This document shows, one piece after another, positions 11,255 through 22,402 of a stretch of 64,000 nt of DNA. Position numbers and translations under genes: made by a program. The notes beneath the pieces were generated by a model. It ran no database searches, was not told where the DNA came from, and worked only from the letters and a program-made list of their open reading frames with translations. The stretch spans positions 26,666,437 through 26,730,436 of the forward strand of contig JALIRH010000002.1 of the NCBI GenBank assembly GCA_023055505.1. Direction: 5' to 3'. Source of the DNA: Callipepla californica brunnescens (taxonomy: Eukaryota; Chordata; Aves; Galliformes; Odontophoridae). Each line of letters starts with the position of its first letter. The stretch's first letter is position 1.

Positions 11255-12290
11255 CAAGAAAATGAGAATGGAATACACAGGGAACTACAGGCCAGTGAGC
11301 CTCATCTCTGTGCCTGATAAAATTATGGAATAGATCCTTCTGGAAGCTATGTTAAGGCATATGTGAGATGAGAAAGTGATCTAAGACAGCCAGCATTGCT
11401 TCACCAAGGACATATGCCTGACCAGTCTGGTGGCCTTCTGTGATGAAGCGATGGGATTGGGGGACAAAAAATAATAACATCTACCTGGACTTGTGCAAGG
11501 CTTTTGACGTAGTCCTGTACTACACCCTTATCTCTAAACTGGAGAAACATGAATCTGTAGGGTACACTATTCAGAGCATAAATTATTGATTGGATGATCA
11601 CAGATAGAAACATTGTGTTCATTGGCTCATTGGTTCATAGTCCAAGTGGAGACTAGTGACTAGTGATGTCACCGAGGGATCCATCTTGGGACCAATGCTC
11701 TTCAACATCTTAATCCATGACCTAGACAGTGGGATTGAGTTTGCTCAGAAAGTTTGCTGATGACATCAAGCTGATTGGTGCCATTGGCTCAATAGAAGGA
11801 AAGGTTGACATTCAGGGGGCCCTAGACAAGCATGAAAAGTGAGTGCATGTAAACCAGAAAAAAGACCAAGATCAGGGTGTTGACTTGGTCAATTGCAGAT
11901 ATGAGTACAGACTAAGAATAACTCATTGAGAGAAGCCCTGTGGAAAAGGACTTGGGGATCCTGGTGAACAAAGAGTTTGTCATGAGCCAGCATGCCTACA
12001 GCCTGGAAGGCCAAATGTATCCTGAACTGCATCAACAGAGTGGTGGCCAGCAGGGCAAGTATTATGATTGCCCCTCTATTACTCTGCCTTCATGGGGACC
12101 CACTTTGAGTACTGCATCCTTGAGTCCCAAACAGAAGAAAGATGTGCAGTTCTTGGAGCATGTCCAGAGTGGGGCCTCAAAGGTGATAAGAGCACTGGAG
12201 TGCCTTTTTTATGAAGAAAGGTTGAGGAAGCTAGGCTTATTTAACTTGGAGAAGAGGGAGACTTCACTACAGTCTTCCAGTACTTGAAGG
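11255..12290 (+). pseudogene. CR1 ORF2 reverse-transcriptase remnant
   Basis: Decayed coding part of the plus-strand CR1. Both catalytic aspartate blocks of the RT are still legible: motif A (LDLCKAFD) and motif C (FADD). The segments that carry them are in different frames. The endonuclease and ORF1 portions are absent because of 5' truncation. The frame at 11940-12287 (115 codons) is the longest surviving piece and covers the thumb and C-terminal region. Confidence 0.85.
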
Positions 12291-12350
12291 GAGCTTACAA
12301 ACAGGAGGGGGACTGACTTTTCAGATGGTCTAATAGTGATTGAACAAGGG
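11255..12350 (+). mobile_element. CR1 LINE, plus strand, left part of a split copy
   Basis: Begins within ORF2 at a sequence that reads NYRPVSL (near 11282), the conserved start of the CR1 reverse transcriptase fingers. It continues through RT motif A, YLDLCKAFD at 11482-11508, then LGPMLFNIL, then FADD at 11753-11764, then the post-RT region around 11940 (KDLGILV) and the C-terminal tail near 12215 (EERLRKLGLF). It stops at GAACAAGGG, where an opposite-strand CR1 starts. Its continuation resumes at 13299. Several frameshifts and stops break the frame, so no enzyme is made. Confidence 0.92.
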
Positions 12351-13298
12351 GAATCACAGAATCAGAGAATTTTAGGGGTTGGAAGGGACCTCTAGAGATC
12401 ATCGAGTCCAGTCCCTCTGCCAAAACAGGCTCCCTAGGCCAGGTTGCACAGGTAGGTCTTGAATGTCTCCAGAGAACAAGATTCCACAACCACCCTGGGC
12501 AGCCTGTGCCAGTGCTCTGTCATGCACACTGTGAAAATGTTCCTTTGTATATTGGTGCGGAACTTCCTATGCTTCAGTTTGTGGCCATTTCCTCTTGTCC
12601 TGTCACCATGCACTACTGAAAAGTATGGCCTCATCCCTTCGCCTCCTGCACCTTAGATATTTACAGACATGGATTGGATCCCCTCTAAGTCTTCTTTTCT
12701 CAAGTCTGAACAGACCCAGGTCTCTCAGTCTAGAATGCCATTGGTCATCTTGGCCACCAGGGCACACTGCTGACTCATGGCCAACCTGGTGTCCACCAGG
12801 ACCCTCTGGTCCTTCTCTGCAGATCCCCCCTCCAGCAGGTCATATCCCAGTCTGCATAGATACTTGCAGTTATTCCTTCCCAGGTGCAAGACTCTACACA
12901 CTGCTTTTGTTAAACCTCATCTGAATCCTTACTACCCACCTCTCCAGTCTGTCCAGGTCTCACTGAAGGGCAGCAAAGCTTTCTGGTGTGTCAGCCACTC
13001 CTCCCAACTTTGTATTATCGGCAACCTTGCTGAGGGTGGAGCAAGGTATCCCCTCATCAAGGTCACTGATGAAAATGTTGAATAAGACCAGCCCCAGCAC
13101 CAACCACTGGAGAATACAGCTAAGTACAGGCCTCCAACTGGACTCTGTGCTGCTGATCATGACCCTCTGAGCTCTGCCAGTCAGTTCTCAACCTGCCTCA
13201 CTGTCCACTTGTATATTCCACACTTCCTCAGCTTCACTATATGAATGTTGTGGGAGACTTGTGCCTTGATGAAATCAAGGTAAACTACATCCACTGCT
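12351..13298 (-). mobile_element. CR1 LINE, minus strand, nested inside another CR1
   Basis: Opens with GAATCACAGAATCAGAG, the complement of a CR1 3' tail, and runs right into the RT region. On the minus strand RAQRVMISSTESSWRPV, LVLFNIFISDLDEG and KVADNTKLGG are readable at 12990-13170. The catalytic motif has changed from FADD to VADN. Compared with the usual CR1 order, roughly 300 bases appear to be missing near 12731, where CTCTCAGTC is joined directly to AATGCCATTGG. It interrupts the plus-strand CR1, whose two halves lie at 11255-12350 and 13299-13475, so this insertion is the younger one. Confidence 0.93.
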
Positions 13299-13475
13299 CA
13301 AAAATGAAAATGAATTTAAACTAAAAGAGGGAAGATTTAGGCAGAAATCCTTTACTCAGAGAGATAGAACAGGTTGCCCAGAGTAGTTGTGGACGCTTTA
13401 TCCTGGCTCAAGGCCAGGATGGATGGGTTCCTGGGCAGCCTGACCTAGTGGTTGGTAACCCATGGCAATCCATGG
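13299..13475 (+). mobile_element. CR1 LINE, plus strand, right part of the split copy
   Basis: Resumes with AAAATGAATTTAAACTAAAAG, continuing the GAACAAGGG at 12350 as in an intact CR1. It carries TTGCCCAGAGTAGTTGTGG (near 13373) and CTGGGCAGCCTGACCTAGTG (near 13431). The normal ending (GTTGGAACTAGATGATC, GGTCCCTTCCAAC) is shortened and runs into a pyrimidine microsatellite. Confidence 0.88.
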
Positions 13476-13590
13476 TGATCCTTCCCTTCCCTTTCTCTTT
13501 CCTTCTGTTTCTTTTTTCCTTTCCTTTCTTTTTTCCCTTCCTTTCCTTTTTCCTTTCCTTTTTCCTTCCCTTCCCTTCACTTTCCTCTGA
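13476..13590. repeat. Pyrimidine microsatellite (TTTCC/TTTTCC)n
   Basis: Imperfect units of CCTTTTTCCTTTC, almost free of purines on this strand. It adjoins the 3' end of the split CR1 and may have grown from the CCCTTCC of the CR1 tail. It generates three Lys/Glu-rich or Phe-rich frames (13398-13630) that are artefacts. Confidence 0.92.
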
Positions 13591-13729
13591 CAACATGCAA
13601 CTTGAGAAAGACAGTCTTACACAGGGATAGGACTAATCTTTTAGACAAGCAGTTATTTTCTCACAAGTAATGCAGCTTTCAACTGAGTCCATGCTTGTTT
13701 TGTTAAATAATTTTACAAGGAGCGCACAA

Positions 13730-13756
13730 ACACACACACACACACACACACACACA
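13730..13756. repeat. (CA)n microsatellite
   Basis: About 12 uninterrupted CA units following GCGCACAAA. It accounts for the Cys-Val run in the minus-strand frame at 13633-13959. Confidence 0.96.
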
Positions 13757-14486
13757 AAACCAAACTTGCACAGTAGCAGTTCTGAGAGATGAAAGAGATG
13801 AAGGATAGATTTATAAGAAGGTACTAATACTAGTTCAGCTTTACAGATAATCCCCAGATTTGACAGATCTTTATTGTCAATTACAAGCAGTAGGTCTAGA
13901 GTTGGAAGACATTCAGACCACAGACCACTGACAGAGGATGGTTTCTCCTTTGCTTTCATTAATGCTGTCTACCTGGCAGGGTTGTTATTTATCCACCCAC
14001 CACCTTGTGTGGGGCCAGACAGCCTCTCCCAGACTCTATCGTGGTGACTGCGACATCCCCAGGAAAAGGCCCCAATAGTTTTATTTTCTTTGTTTGAATT
14101 GTTTATAGCAGATTAAAATGGGATGCTATGAGGACTATTTTAATACACCATTTCCTGTTTTGGAAAAATATCAAACAACATCATACTACATGATATTTAA
14201 AGAAAGTGCAATAATTTGCCTTAATGAAGTAACGTCCACTTATATGGAGACAAAAAGGAACTGAAAATGGTTTCTCATTTATTTTATTGCTCTCATCACC
14301 TAATTCTTACTCATACAAAATCAAGACCTATGTGCTACATGGAGACACACAGGTGAAACAGTGAACTCCAAAGTGCTGTTTTTTTTTCCTTTCCTTTTAA
14401 ACCTCTTGTGCTAAGACAGAGGAAGCCATTTGCAGAGCGTAGCAAGGTTGCTAGTTCTTAGGTAGGACCGAGGCTGTGCATTCTTG

Positions 14487-14501
14487 AGTGCCATCTACTG
14501 G
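14487..14501 (-). promoter_or_regulatory. Candidate CTCF site
   Basis: AGTGCCATCTACTGG matches the reverse complement of the CTCF core pattern at each constrained position (GCC, then C-T, then TG). It departs from the commonest bases at some flexible positions. If bound, the motif points to the minus strand. One motif match is weak evidence on its own. Confidence 0.3.
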
Positions 14502-17500
14502 CATTTTATTGACAATCTACATATACAAACTGAAAGCACTTCTGTAATCTCTGGTGCTATACAGAGAGATGGAGTGACAGGCTTTGTGCTCCCAGCTGTG
14601 ACCCAAAAGGATGTTTCCTAAGTTTGAAAGTCAAGACAAATGAACAAAATAAAAAGTATTCTCAGTGTGGACTGATGGAACAAAGAATGCTAATTTAAAA
14701 TATAAAGTGAAACATTATACATATTAATGTAATTCTTAAATCCAGGCCTGCTACCAGGAAATAAAATAAAATGAATGGATCCAGGCTATGGTGAAAATCA
14801 GTAAATTGAACTGAAGCCAAGACAAATTCTTCCTTGCTCATTTAAACTTGCTGAGAGTGTTGGAAAGAGAAGGGAACAGAAAATCTATTATAACATTGTT
14901 TCCACCATTTTCTGCGCTACTACTATCTGACAATCAATTTCTCAGATGTACATTGCCTTCAGGTTCACAGGTGTGTAACTGAATATCTGCTTTTCATTGT
15001 TAACAGGCCACAGGAGAGAATGAAATATAGTTTAAAAATATATTTCCATTTCCTTCCTGGTGGGATAGTAACTGGAATCTTAGAAACAAACAAATAAATA
15101 GAAGATGCAATATCACAAGCTTTTGCCTTCAGAGTCATCTGCAGCACAAATAGCAAGCCTTCAGTTGTTGTGTTGTTCACTTGTCTTTTTTGGTAGGTCT
15201 GCCACTGGTAATCCAAAGAGTGGACTAAAACAGCAGGAGTTACATAGTCTGATTTTTTTTCCATGCTTATTTCCTCACAGCCTCTTCAGCCACCCGTTAG
15301 AGCTTGTAGTTTCGCCTGTCAGGCCTATGCAGACAAGCCCTGATAACAAGAAAACTTTCCACTACTATTTTATTAAGGAGGTGGTTTATTTGTCTGTGAT
15401 GCTTAATCCTAAACCCTGGCAATGTAAGGAAAAACTGCCTCCAGTATTTTTTGCAAGGCCAAGACCTGGTTAAGCAAGGCAAAACTCTCTCCAGCCTTCT
15501 CAATCCCAGTGCCATGTCCAACATACTGTTTTTCTGAATTCTTTGAAGTTGTTTAACTGAAGATATCATTTAATTTGCCATTGTTAGTTTTATCATGATC
15601 TCCCTTGACAATTTTTTTGATTTCATTCCATAAACTTTCCCATCAGTAGAAATTGCAAAAAACATCCCCTAAATCATTTGTTTAGAGCATATACTGGAGA
15701 TTGAAATAACATTTTAGAAGCCCCAGTCTGCTCTCTTTATAGATAACAAACCTACAACTGATAAGTTCTGTCCCTGGGCAGTTCTTTTCTCCACGGCAGC
15801 TTATTGCTTGTGCTTTCCTGTATAAATTTTGAGATTCATGTGTTTTACAGTTACACTCATGGTACTCGTTTTGATTCTCTTCTTAGAAACTGTCATGTGT
15901 TTCAGCTTTCCTGCTGTTAAATCTTATTGTTTGGCAATCAAACTCACACTGAAAGCAGTTCAGTGGTTTTGCATGAGCAGAATTTTTTCTGCAGCAGCTT
16001 TAGATGAATACCCATGTTTGGTGAGTGTTTAATTAATTTTCTGTCTTTCAATCCTGTTTTTATAATGTGTTATATTTCACTGATGAAAAGGGATCTGTTT
16101 CACAGCAGTACACCTTGAGGGCTGCGGACATCCAGTGACTGACATTATTTCAGGAAGTGCTGTTTAAAAGCAGTTATACTATCCTTTCGACATAGCAAGT
16201 GAGCCTGTGTGACTCAGGCAGACCTTCTGTCATCGTGGTTGGTGTGTTCAGTACTATAAACTGTTCTGTGATGGAGCCAAGGGTCTCACAAGTAAATTTG
16301 ACTGTCAGCATTAATGGGAAGAAGATCTAAGCATCGAATCCCCACTTGAGCACCAGCCCCTGATATTCTTCACCTCTGCTCACCAGCACGTTAGTTGCAT
16401 TGTGATTAAACATGATTAAGCCAGTGAGCACTGCAGTTCAACTTATTTGCCTCCTTACTATACTACATTGGGAATAAAGCCTAATTTACCTTATGTTGTG
16501 CTGGGTTATCCTCATGCTCAAATTCATTGTGAGGTTTGACATCTCTTCGTAAGGACCCAAATAAGTTTCTGCAGTAGTAGTCATGTAGTAATTCATACTA
16601 CTTTACCCAAGGCCCAAACAATTTCTTTCCCAGCAAGTGAGACAGGTCTTATCAGAAACATAAATATGATTGAGAAATCAATTCTAGGAGAAAGTGTCAT
16701 TCTTTCTGCAGCTTAAAAGTAAGTTATATTTTTCCATACTGGAGCTAAAACTGCAGAATTAAAAATCCTTCAAGTCTCTAATTTATTTGGATAGAAAATG
16801 TAACTTAAGCAGACATATTCTTAGCCTGCTTCTCATGGCTCACAGCAGACGTTTGTCCAGAATTGTCTGAAATGCCCAGACATCCTCACTAATGTAAGGA
16901 GACGATTATATTGGAGGTTTATGCTTATTTATTGACTTTTTTTTTCATAAAACCATTAGCTACAGGAAAGAGGCTTGAGGACAGATATGCTTCAGTCTTT
17001 TCACTATGCAAATGTATTAATTTCCTCCTACTGAAATTTCAACTTCAGGAGCATCAGTCTCCAATGTCTTGCAGTCTGTAACAAATTGCTGCTCATTTTT
17101 AGTTCTTTTTCTGTATGTGACTCAAATGTTTTACTGAAATGTAACTGATTGCCTGCAGCTCTTGTTGTGGCATAAGGCACAACCAGATTGTAGAGGGTGC
17201 CACAGGGTGGCCATCTCAAGGCAACCTTCCAGCTGGACAGAGATAATGATCTGGAGAAGCTGCTGATGTCTTTATTGCTTAGCTAAACACTGACCTGCCC
17301 TCACCAGTGGGTAAACTGCAAATGACTCAGGGAGTTGCATAATAAAATAAATATTTTATCCTTTAAAATAATAAACAACCAGATAAAGAATGTTTTTACT
17401 ATCCCAATTACAGAATTTAGCAGTGCAGCTTCACCTAAATAGGACAATAGGACACTAATCTGAGGAAAAGCAGTGACAAGTGACAGAGACATCACATGAA

Positions 17501-17972
17501 GACTATACTTCAACATAAGATAAATACATTTGTGTCCTCTGCGATTTCTACCTAATAAACATTAGAACTGGAACATTAAATAATAATGTTTAGAGAATTA
17601 ATTGCATTCAATCCATAGAGAATAAAACCTCTAACACAGAAAAAAATGTTAATAATTTTTAATAATGGATAGATTTAAAATAAAACCTAATCCCCTTGTG
17701 GATATTCTGTGAGAAGATATACCTAAATTGTCAATGTTAATTATTCATTATTAATTATATGCCTACTGTTAGATCCTTGCGAAGTATTATAGTATGGTTT
17801 ATGGATAAGCTAAAGAGTCAGAGACATTTTGGATACTGCAAGGTATCCTGCCTCCAGGAGTAGTGAATAGCACAGGTGCATTTTAGGTGCCAGACCTGCC
17901 AGACCAGTATAGATATTTCAGACAACCTGCAGCACATCAAGGGACGCTAGATGCCTTTGTTTAGATCTCCGG

Positions 17973-17996
17973 AAAAAAAAAAAAAAAAAAAAAAAA
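17973..17996 (+). repeat. A24 homopolymer
   Basis: Twenty-four A's follow AGATCTCCGG. The preceding 150 bases (from about 17820) match no SINE, CR1 or gene that I recognise, so the origin is open. Confidence 0.9.
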
Positions 17997-19937
17997 GCCA
18001 TATGTCTCATTAGGCATCTATTGTTCTATCCTTCAGGAGATGATTATTCCTAAATCTCATGCTACATTCACCATGTGGGTGTCCTGGAGAACTGTATGGT
18101 GTCACAGATGCTACAAGACACCTCGAGGGAGCATCCTAGACCCCTCTGTAGCTCAGAAGAGTACTTAAAACTATAACACTGAACAGCCAGGCTCTTGGAT
18201 GAGTACAGTCTCCCACCGAGCTCCAGACAGATTGTCATAGAATTTCTTTTTTTTCATCATCTGCAAATTTCTCCGGTACTCACTTGTAACAACTGAAAAT
18301 AACATGCAATAAAAAATGGGCAAAAGTATTCTATAAGTTATTGAAAAATATAAATTTGAGACTGCCATTTTTTCAGTATAATCTCATCTTGAATATTTTG
18401 CCATCTATATTTCATTAGTACTGGTGGTTTTTTGTTTGGTTGGTTTGTTGATTGGTTCAGGTTATGTTTGTTTCTTCATTTTGATTGTACTCTTAAAAGA
18501 GAAGTCACAAAACAGCTATTAGAAATGGCAGTAACACTGGCACAGTGAGACAGTGGTTAAGATGTAAAAATTAATATCTATTAAATTCCATTAGAGCAGC
18601 ATTTAGATAAGATAGCCACTAAATTACTCTTTTCACGTGGTAAATTCCATAGCTTTGCTTTATATTCTGGGTAAAGACTGTCCTTTCTTCCTGGTGGTAA
18701 TCAAGATGGCCAAGACATTTTGGTGCTCCACAATTTCTATTTCTGAATTGTCAGTGAATGAGGTTAAAGCAGGGAGTATGAATATTGCTAGTACTTTACA
18801 ACTAATTTTCTTCCTGTTTTACTCTTTGACTACTCAAAATAACAACTCTCTAGTCACAGAACATGGCATTTGTATGTACTAATACTATAGTTCCCATATT
18901 CAGAGATTAAATAAATGAGTAGAAAGTGGAAGGAGTTGGAATTACCACTTGAACAATCTGGACAATAGCTGTTTAATTGCATTAGAAAGCCAAGATTATT
19001 GACAGTACAATTTGTAACAGATAGTTTGTTTCAAAATGTCATGAAATGTTAGCTTCATTTTTTTTTTAGAATTTTCAGTGCTCAAAAGTTACTGCTCTAT
19101 CTACACTTTGAAAGTCAGAAATCCAGAGATACTTTTTAAACTTCATGTTTATATAGAACTTCGTCACAGAATGATACAGATGCATTATTAGAAATATAAG
19201 AATGCGTCAAAAATCAGTTTTAAATCTATTCACAGATCTGAGGTTAAATGTATCAGCCACATACACTTTTATTGACTTAATGCATACTTGGCCAAAATCA
19301 GAGAGGTTTTTCAGAAATGGAAATAGTCCTTATGCTTAGCAGCTCTAAGATAGAACACTACCTGAATTGCTATTGTAAATAAGTGACAGTGGAAGGATGT
19401 CAAGTTACTAGGAGGAATTTAAAATGTTTTTCCAAACATGATGATAGTCAAAATGCTGCTACATTTACTTATTTAAGTGCAATTGAGTTCCTCATGAGAG
19501 AAAATTCCATAGTGCATAATAAATAAGCTATGTGCGAGACTATTTCCAAATATATTATTTCTCATATTTGGTATCACACCTTGCTAAAGACCCGTTATTT
19601 AAAACCACAGGAGAGTTTGGGAGGCTCTCAGCAAAATGAATTAATGTAGCAAAAAACTCCTAGATTTTATTATTTATTGTAATAAACACAATAAAATATC
19701 CATTACCACCTAAGGGTAAAATGTTTTAATGTTTTTTTTTATAACAAAACATTGAAATTTATGTTTTATTTTCCAAATTTTACCAACAAATCTAGTATTG
19801 TAAATTTTAGCAGATTTGTTGATAGTGTTTTTATCCCCGAAGTATTTCCATTTCTCAGTTCACAAGAAATTATTCTGGAGCTGTATTGATGAGGAATTGT
19901 CAATATTTGTAATTAGATTCACTTATATCAACAGTTT
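17997..19937. other. Unannotated AT-rich DNA
   Basis: No gene seen. A G/T-rich patch of GGTTTTTTGTTTGGTTGG type lies at 18423-18478. Frames do not exceed 81 codons within this stretch. The part from about 19480 to 19720 is unusually rich in ATTTATT-type motifs. Confidence 0.5.
18423..18478. repeat. G/T-rich low-complexity tract
   Basis: Irregular GGTTT and TTTG units without C over much of the span. Confidence 0.7.
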
Positions 19938-20454
19938 ACAAGCTGGTTTGGTCCAGTTCTGTGATGACTGGGGAGGGGGGGACCCACAGACCCACACTCC
20001 GGGAAAGGGGAAGGGGGAAAGGGAAAAGGAAAAGGGAGATGGGCCTAAAAGCAAGACAGCTTATTCACTAAATAAGATATCAGAATGAAAAATATAATTG
20101 GAATTGAAACTAATAAATCAAATAAAATGAGAGAGAGAGAGGGTCCAAAAAACTGAAGGCCTTATGTTGAATGCTGAAGGCGAGACGGCAGCAAGCACCC
20201 GCTGCTGGGTTGATCTGCAAGGGAAAGAGCCTGTGTCTCATGACACATGAACAGTTTTTACCTTTCTCTGTGAGCAGAAAAAGAAAAAAAACGCAAAACA
20301 AAGTCCTCTGGGGAACACTGTACTTCTCTTCTGAGACAGGCATACCCAGAACTATGGATGATTCACAGAGCTGGAACATTAACTCTTTATCCCCCAATTA
20401 CTACATGATGTTATGATGTGGAATACCAATAACTAAAATCATAAAACCATGACA
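19938..20454 (-). mobile_element. Solo LTR, minus strand, near full length
   Basis: Read on the minus strand it starts TGTCATGGTTTTATG at 20454 and ends about 19940 with CCAGTTCTG-type sequence followed by GGACCAAACCAG. The termini resemble those of avian ERV LTRs, which start TGTCATGG and end ACCAAACCA plus TGACA. Inside, from 5' to 3' of the element, are TTATTGGTATTCCACATCA, a GGATAAAGAGTTAAT segment, a GTGAATAAGCTGTCTTGC segment that could be a decayed polyadenylation signal, and a C/T-rich block (19985-20040). The length of about 515 bases is typical. No gag, pol or env adjoins it, and no clear target-site duplication is visible. The exact family is not named with confidence. Confidence 0.75.
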
Positions 20455-22316
20455 ACATAATTTAGTGATTAGAGTCTTATCATGTAGCAGTATGATGACA
20501 CCATTTTAATATCTCTATAAAATTATTTTTTACTACATTATGACTTGCCTGCTGTTCAAACAATGGACTTTACTCTCTGAAAACCTGAAAGATTGTTTCA
20601 GTGGCTCTAATGGAGTTTAAGATTTCAATTTATGTTTGTCTGTTTGTTTTTCTCAACGTAGTCCTTATTTACTCCACATGAATATGCAGGAATCTGAAGA
20701 GGAATTTGCTTACTGACATGGGAGCATGATTCAAAGGTTCTTGTACTTAGATATTCTGGTTGCCTTTGAATACAAAATCTGTGCATGTTGGAAATTAATA
20801 TGCAGAACACAACATAGCTAGCTCTATAAAATGCTAAACAATGTGTAGATGAACATGGCACTACCACCCATCACAGTGTAAAATGCGATTCGCTTTAAGT
20901 CTGCAGGACCTAGGAGATCATTTTAGAACTTTAAAAACATCAAACTGAACTTTGCCTTTCTTTTGATCTCCTAAAAGAAACTCAGAGTGGATTAATACAT
21001 ATATCATATGTACCACAATGCTGAAAATGGACTGGAAAGTTTAATTGTTCTTATGAAATGTGCAGGACATTCTACTCTCTTCTACTTTCTGGATGGGTTC
21101 GCCAAAGCTTCCCATGAGAAACACCAGTCTGAGTTTCATTAGTTTTCAGGTTTCACCATCATTTTGGCAAAGTTTTCAGACAACTACCACCTTCAGCAAA
21201 CACACTATCGCTTGACCTGTAGCTATACTAAGTAACAAATAAACTCAGAATTACTTCTTGGAAAAGCAAAATGTGGTAATTCATAATAACCTTATGCACA
21301 TTAACAGCTCAGTGCACTCAATGGCTTCACTTCAGAGTGCTAGTCAGACACTGGTAGGGAACAAAGTACGAAATGTCTGCAAACTCTGTTTTTATTTAGC
21401 ACAACATCAAATAAATAAAATATACAACCACATCACGTGAAATTAGCAGAGTGCTTCTGGAACTTACTAAACCTCATTACCACACTGCCCATTAATTTGT
21501 TTATAAATTTTTAAGAATGAGTTTGCAGGATAAAAAATCTGTTCTTACACAAAGTTGCTATTTTGAGAATTTTAAAACCTCAAGAATATGAATGTTTGAG
21601 GATCAGTGTACTAACTAATGAGAACACTGGCACCAGCAAGGGCTGGTCAATGTGCCAGTGGAGCATGTAAGCTTTATGGTGTGCACTGCCTTCTAAACTT
21701 TCAAGGATCAGGTACAGAAACTCAAACAAACTCCTTTCCAGACCATGAACCCAAATTTGTTCTGCAGGAAAGGGCCATAGTCATGTGCTGTTTTGAATTA
21801 AAGTTGGGGTACAATTATGACGCATTTGGAACTTGGCTGGAAAAATAGAATCATGCTCCACAGTACAGGCTGAACTTTAAGGAAATGTAAATGACACAAG
21901 AGTTGGACTGCATTATTAATATGCAATATTTTCAATTTTGGTTTATGTAGCCAACAATAAAGATATTGTGCAATCTATAAATTGTCGATTTCATGGACTT
22001 CAGCAAGCTTGGGCAAAATGTATATAGTTACATTCTACCAGAGAAGTTTCTGATACCGTAATTCTTCATTGAAGATAGAAAACAGCATTGAATTCAATAT
22101 AATTCAATGCAAAAGTGCAATCAAAATTACAATTAGAGCTAATATGCACTGAAAACAAAGTATGAAACATAAGGTCAGCATGTAGTGAGTACTCCAAAAA
22201 GAATGTATGTGTATCTTCATTACAAGAAAAAGGTAGGATCAAAGTAGTGGTGAATTTCTAACAGTGCCTGTTAGAGAAAGATGAGATGACAGATGATTGC
22301 ACTGTCAGGAAATAGC
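20455..22316. other. Unannotated AT-rich DNA
   Basis: Nothing recognised beyond short chance frames, the longest being 20625-20867 minus (80 codons). A small inverted repeat with arms CATTGAATT and AATTCAATG occurs near 22088-22111. Confidence 0.5.
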
Positions 22317-22402
22317 AAAACAAAACAAACAACAACCAACCAAACCCTAACAATACAGACAAGCAAGCAAGCAAACAAAAACCAACAAACTAACTAACCA
22401 AG
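22317..22402. repeat. A/C-rich low-complexity tract
   Basis: Irregular CAAAA, CAAC, AACC and AAGC units with very few T's over about 85 bases. AAGC is repeated several times near 22361-22375. Confidence 0.85.

Larger units (their letters stand above)
13591..17972. other. Unannotated DNA with a CTCF-like motif
   Basis: Holds a CA repeat at 13730-13756 and a CTCF-like site at 14487-14501. Frames at 15105-15473 (122 codons, +) and 15297-15569 (90 codons, -) overlap on opposite strands and show no domain. 13980-14080 is a locally GC-richer patch of unknown nature. No exon with convincing splice sites was found. Confidence 0.5.

Noticed and set aside
13398..13630. Lys/Glu-rich and Phe-rich frames on both strands
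   Set aside because: They are translations of the pyrimidine microsatellite.
15829..16032. Possible exon ending at a GTGAGT-like donor near 16021
   Set aside because: No matching acceptor or recognisable peptide; GTGAGT hexamers are expected by chance.
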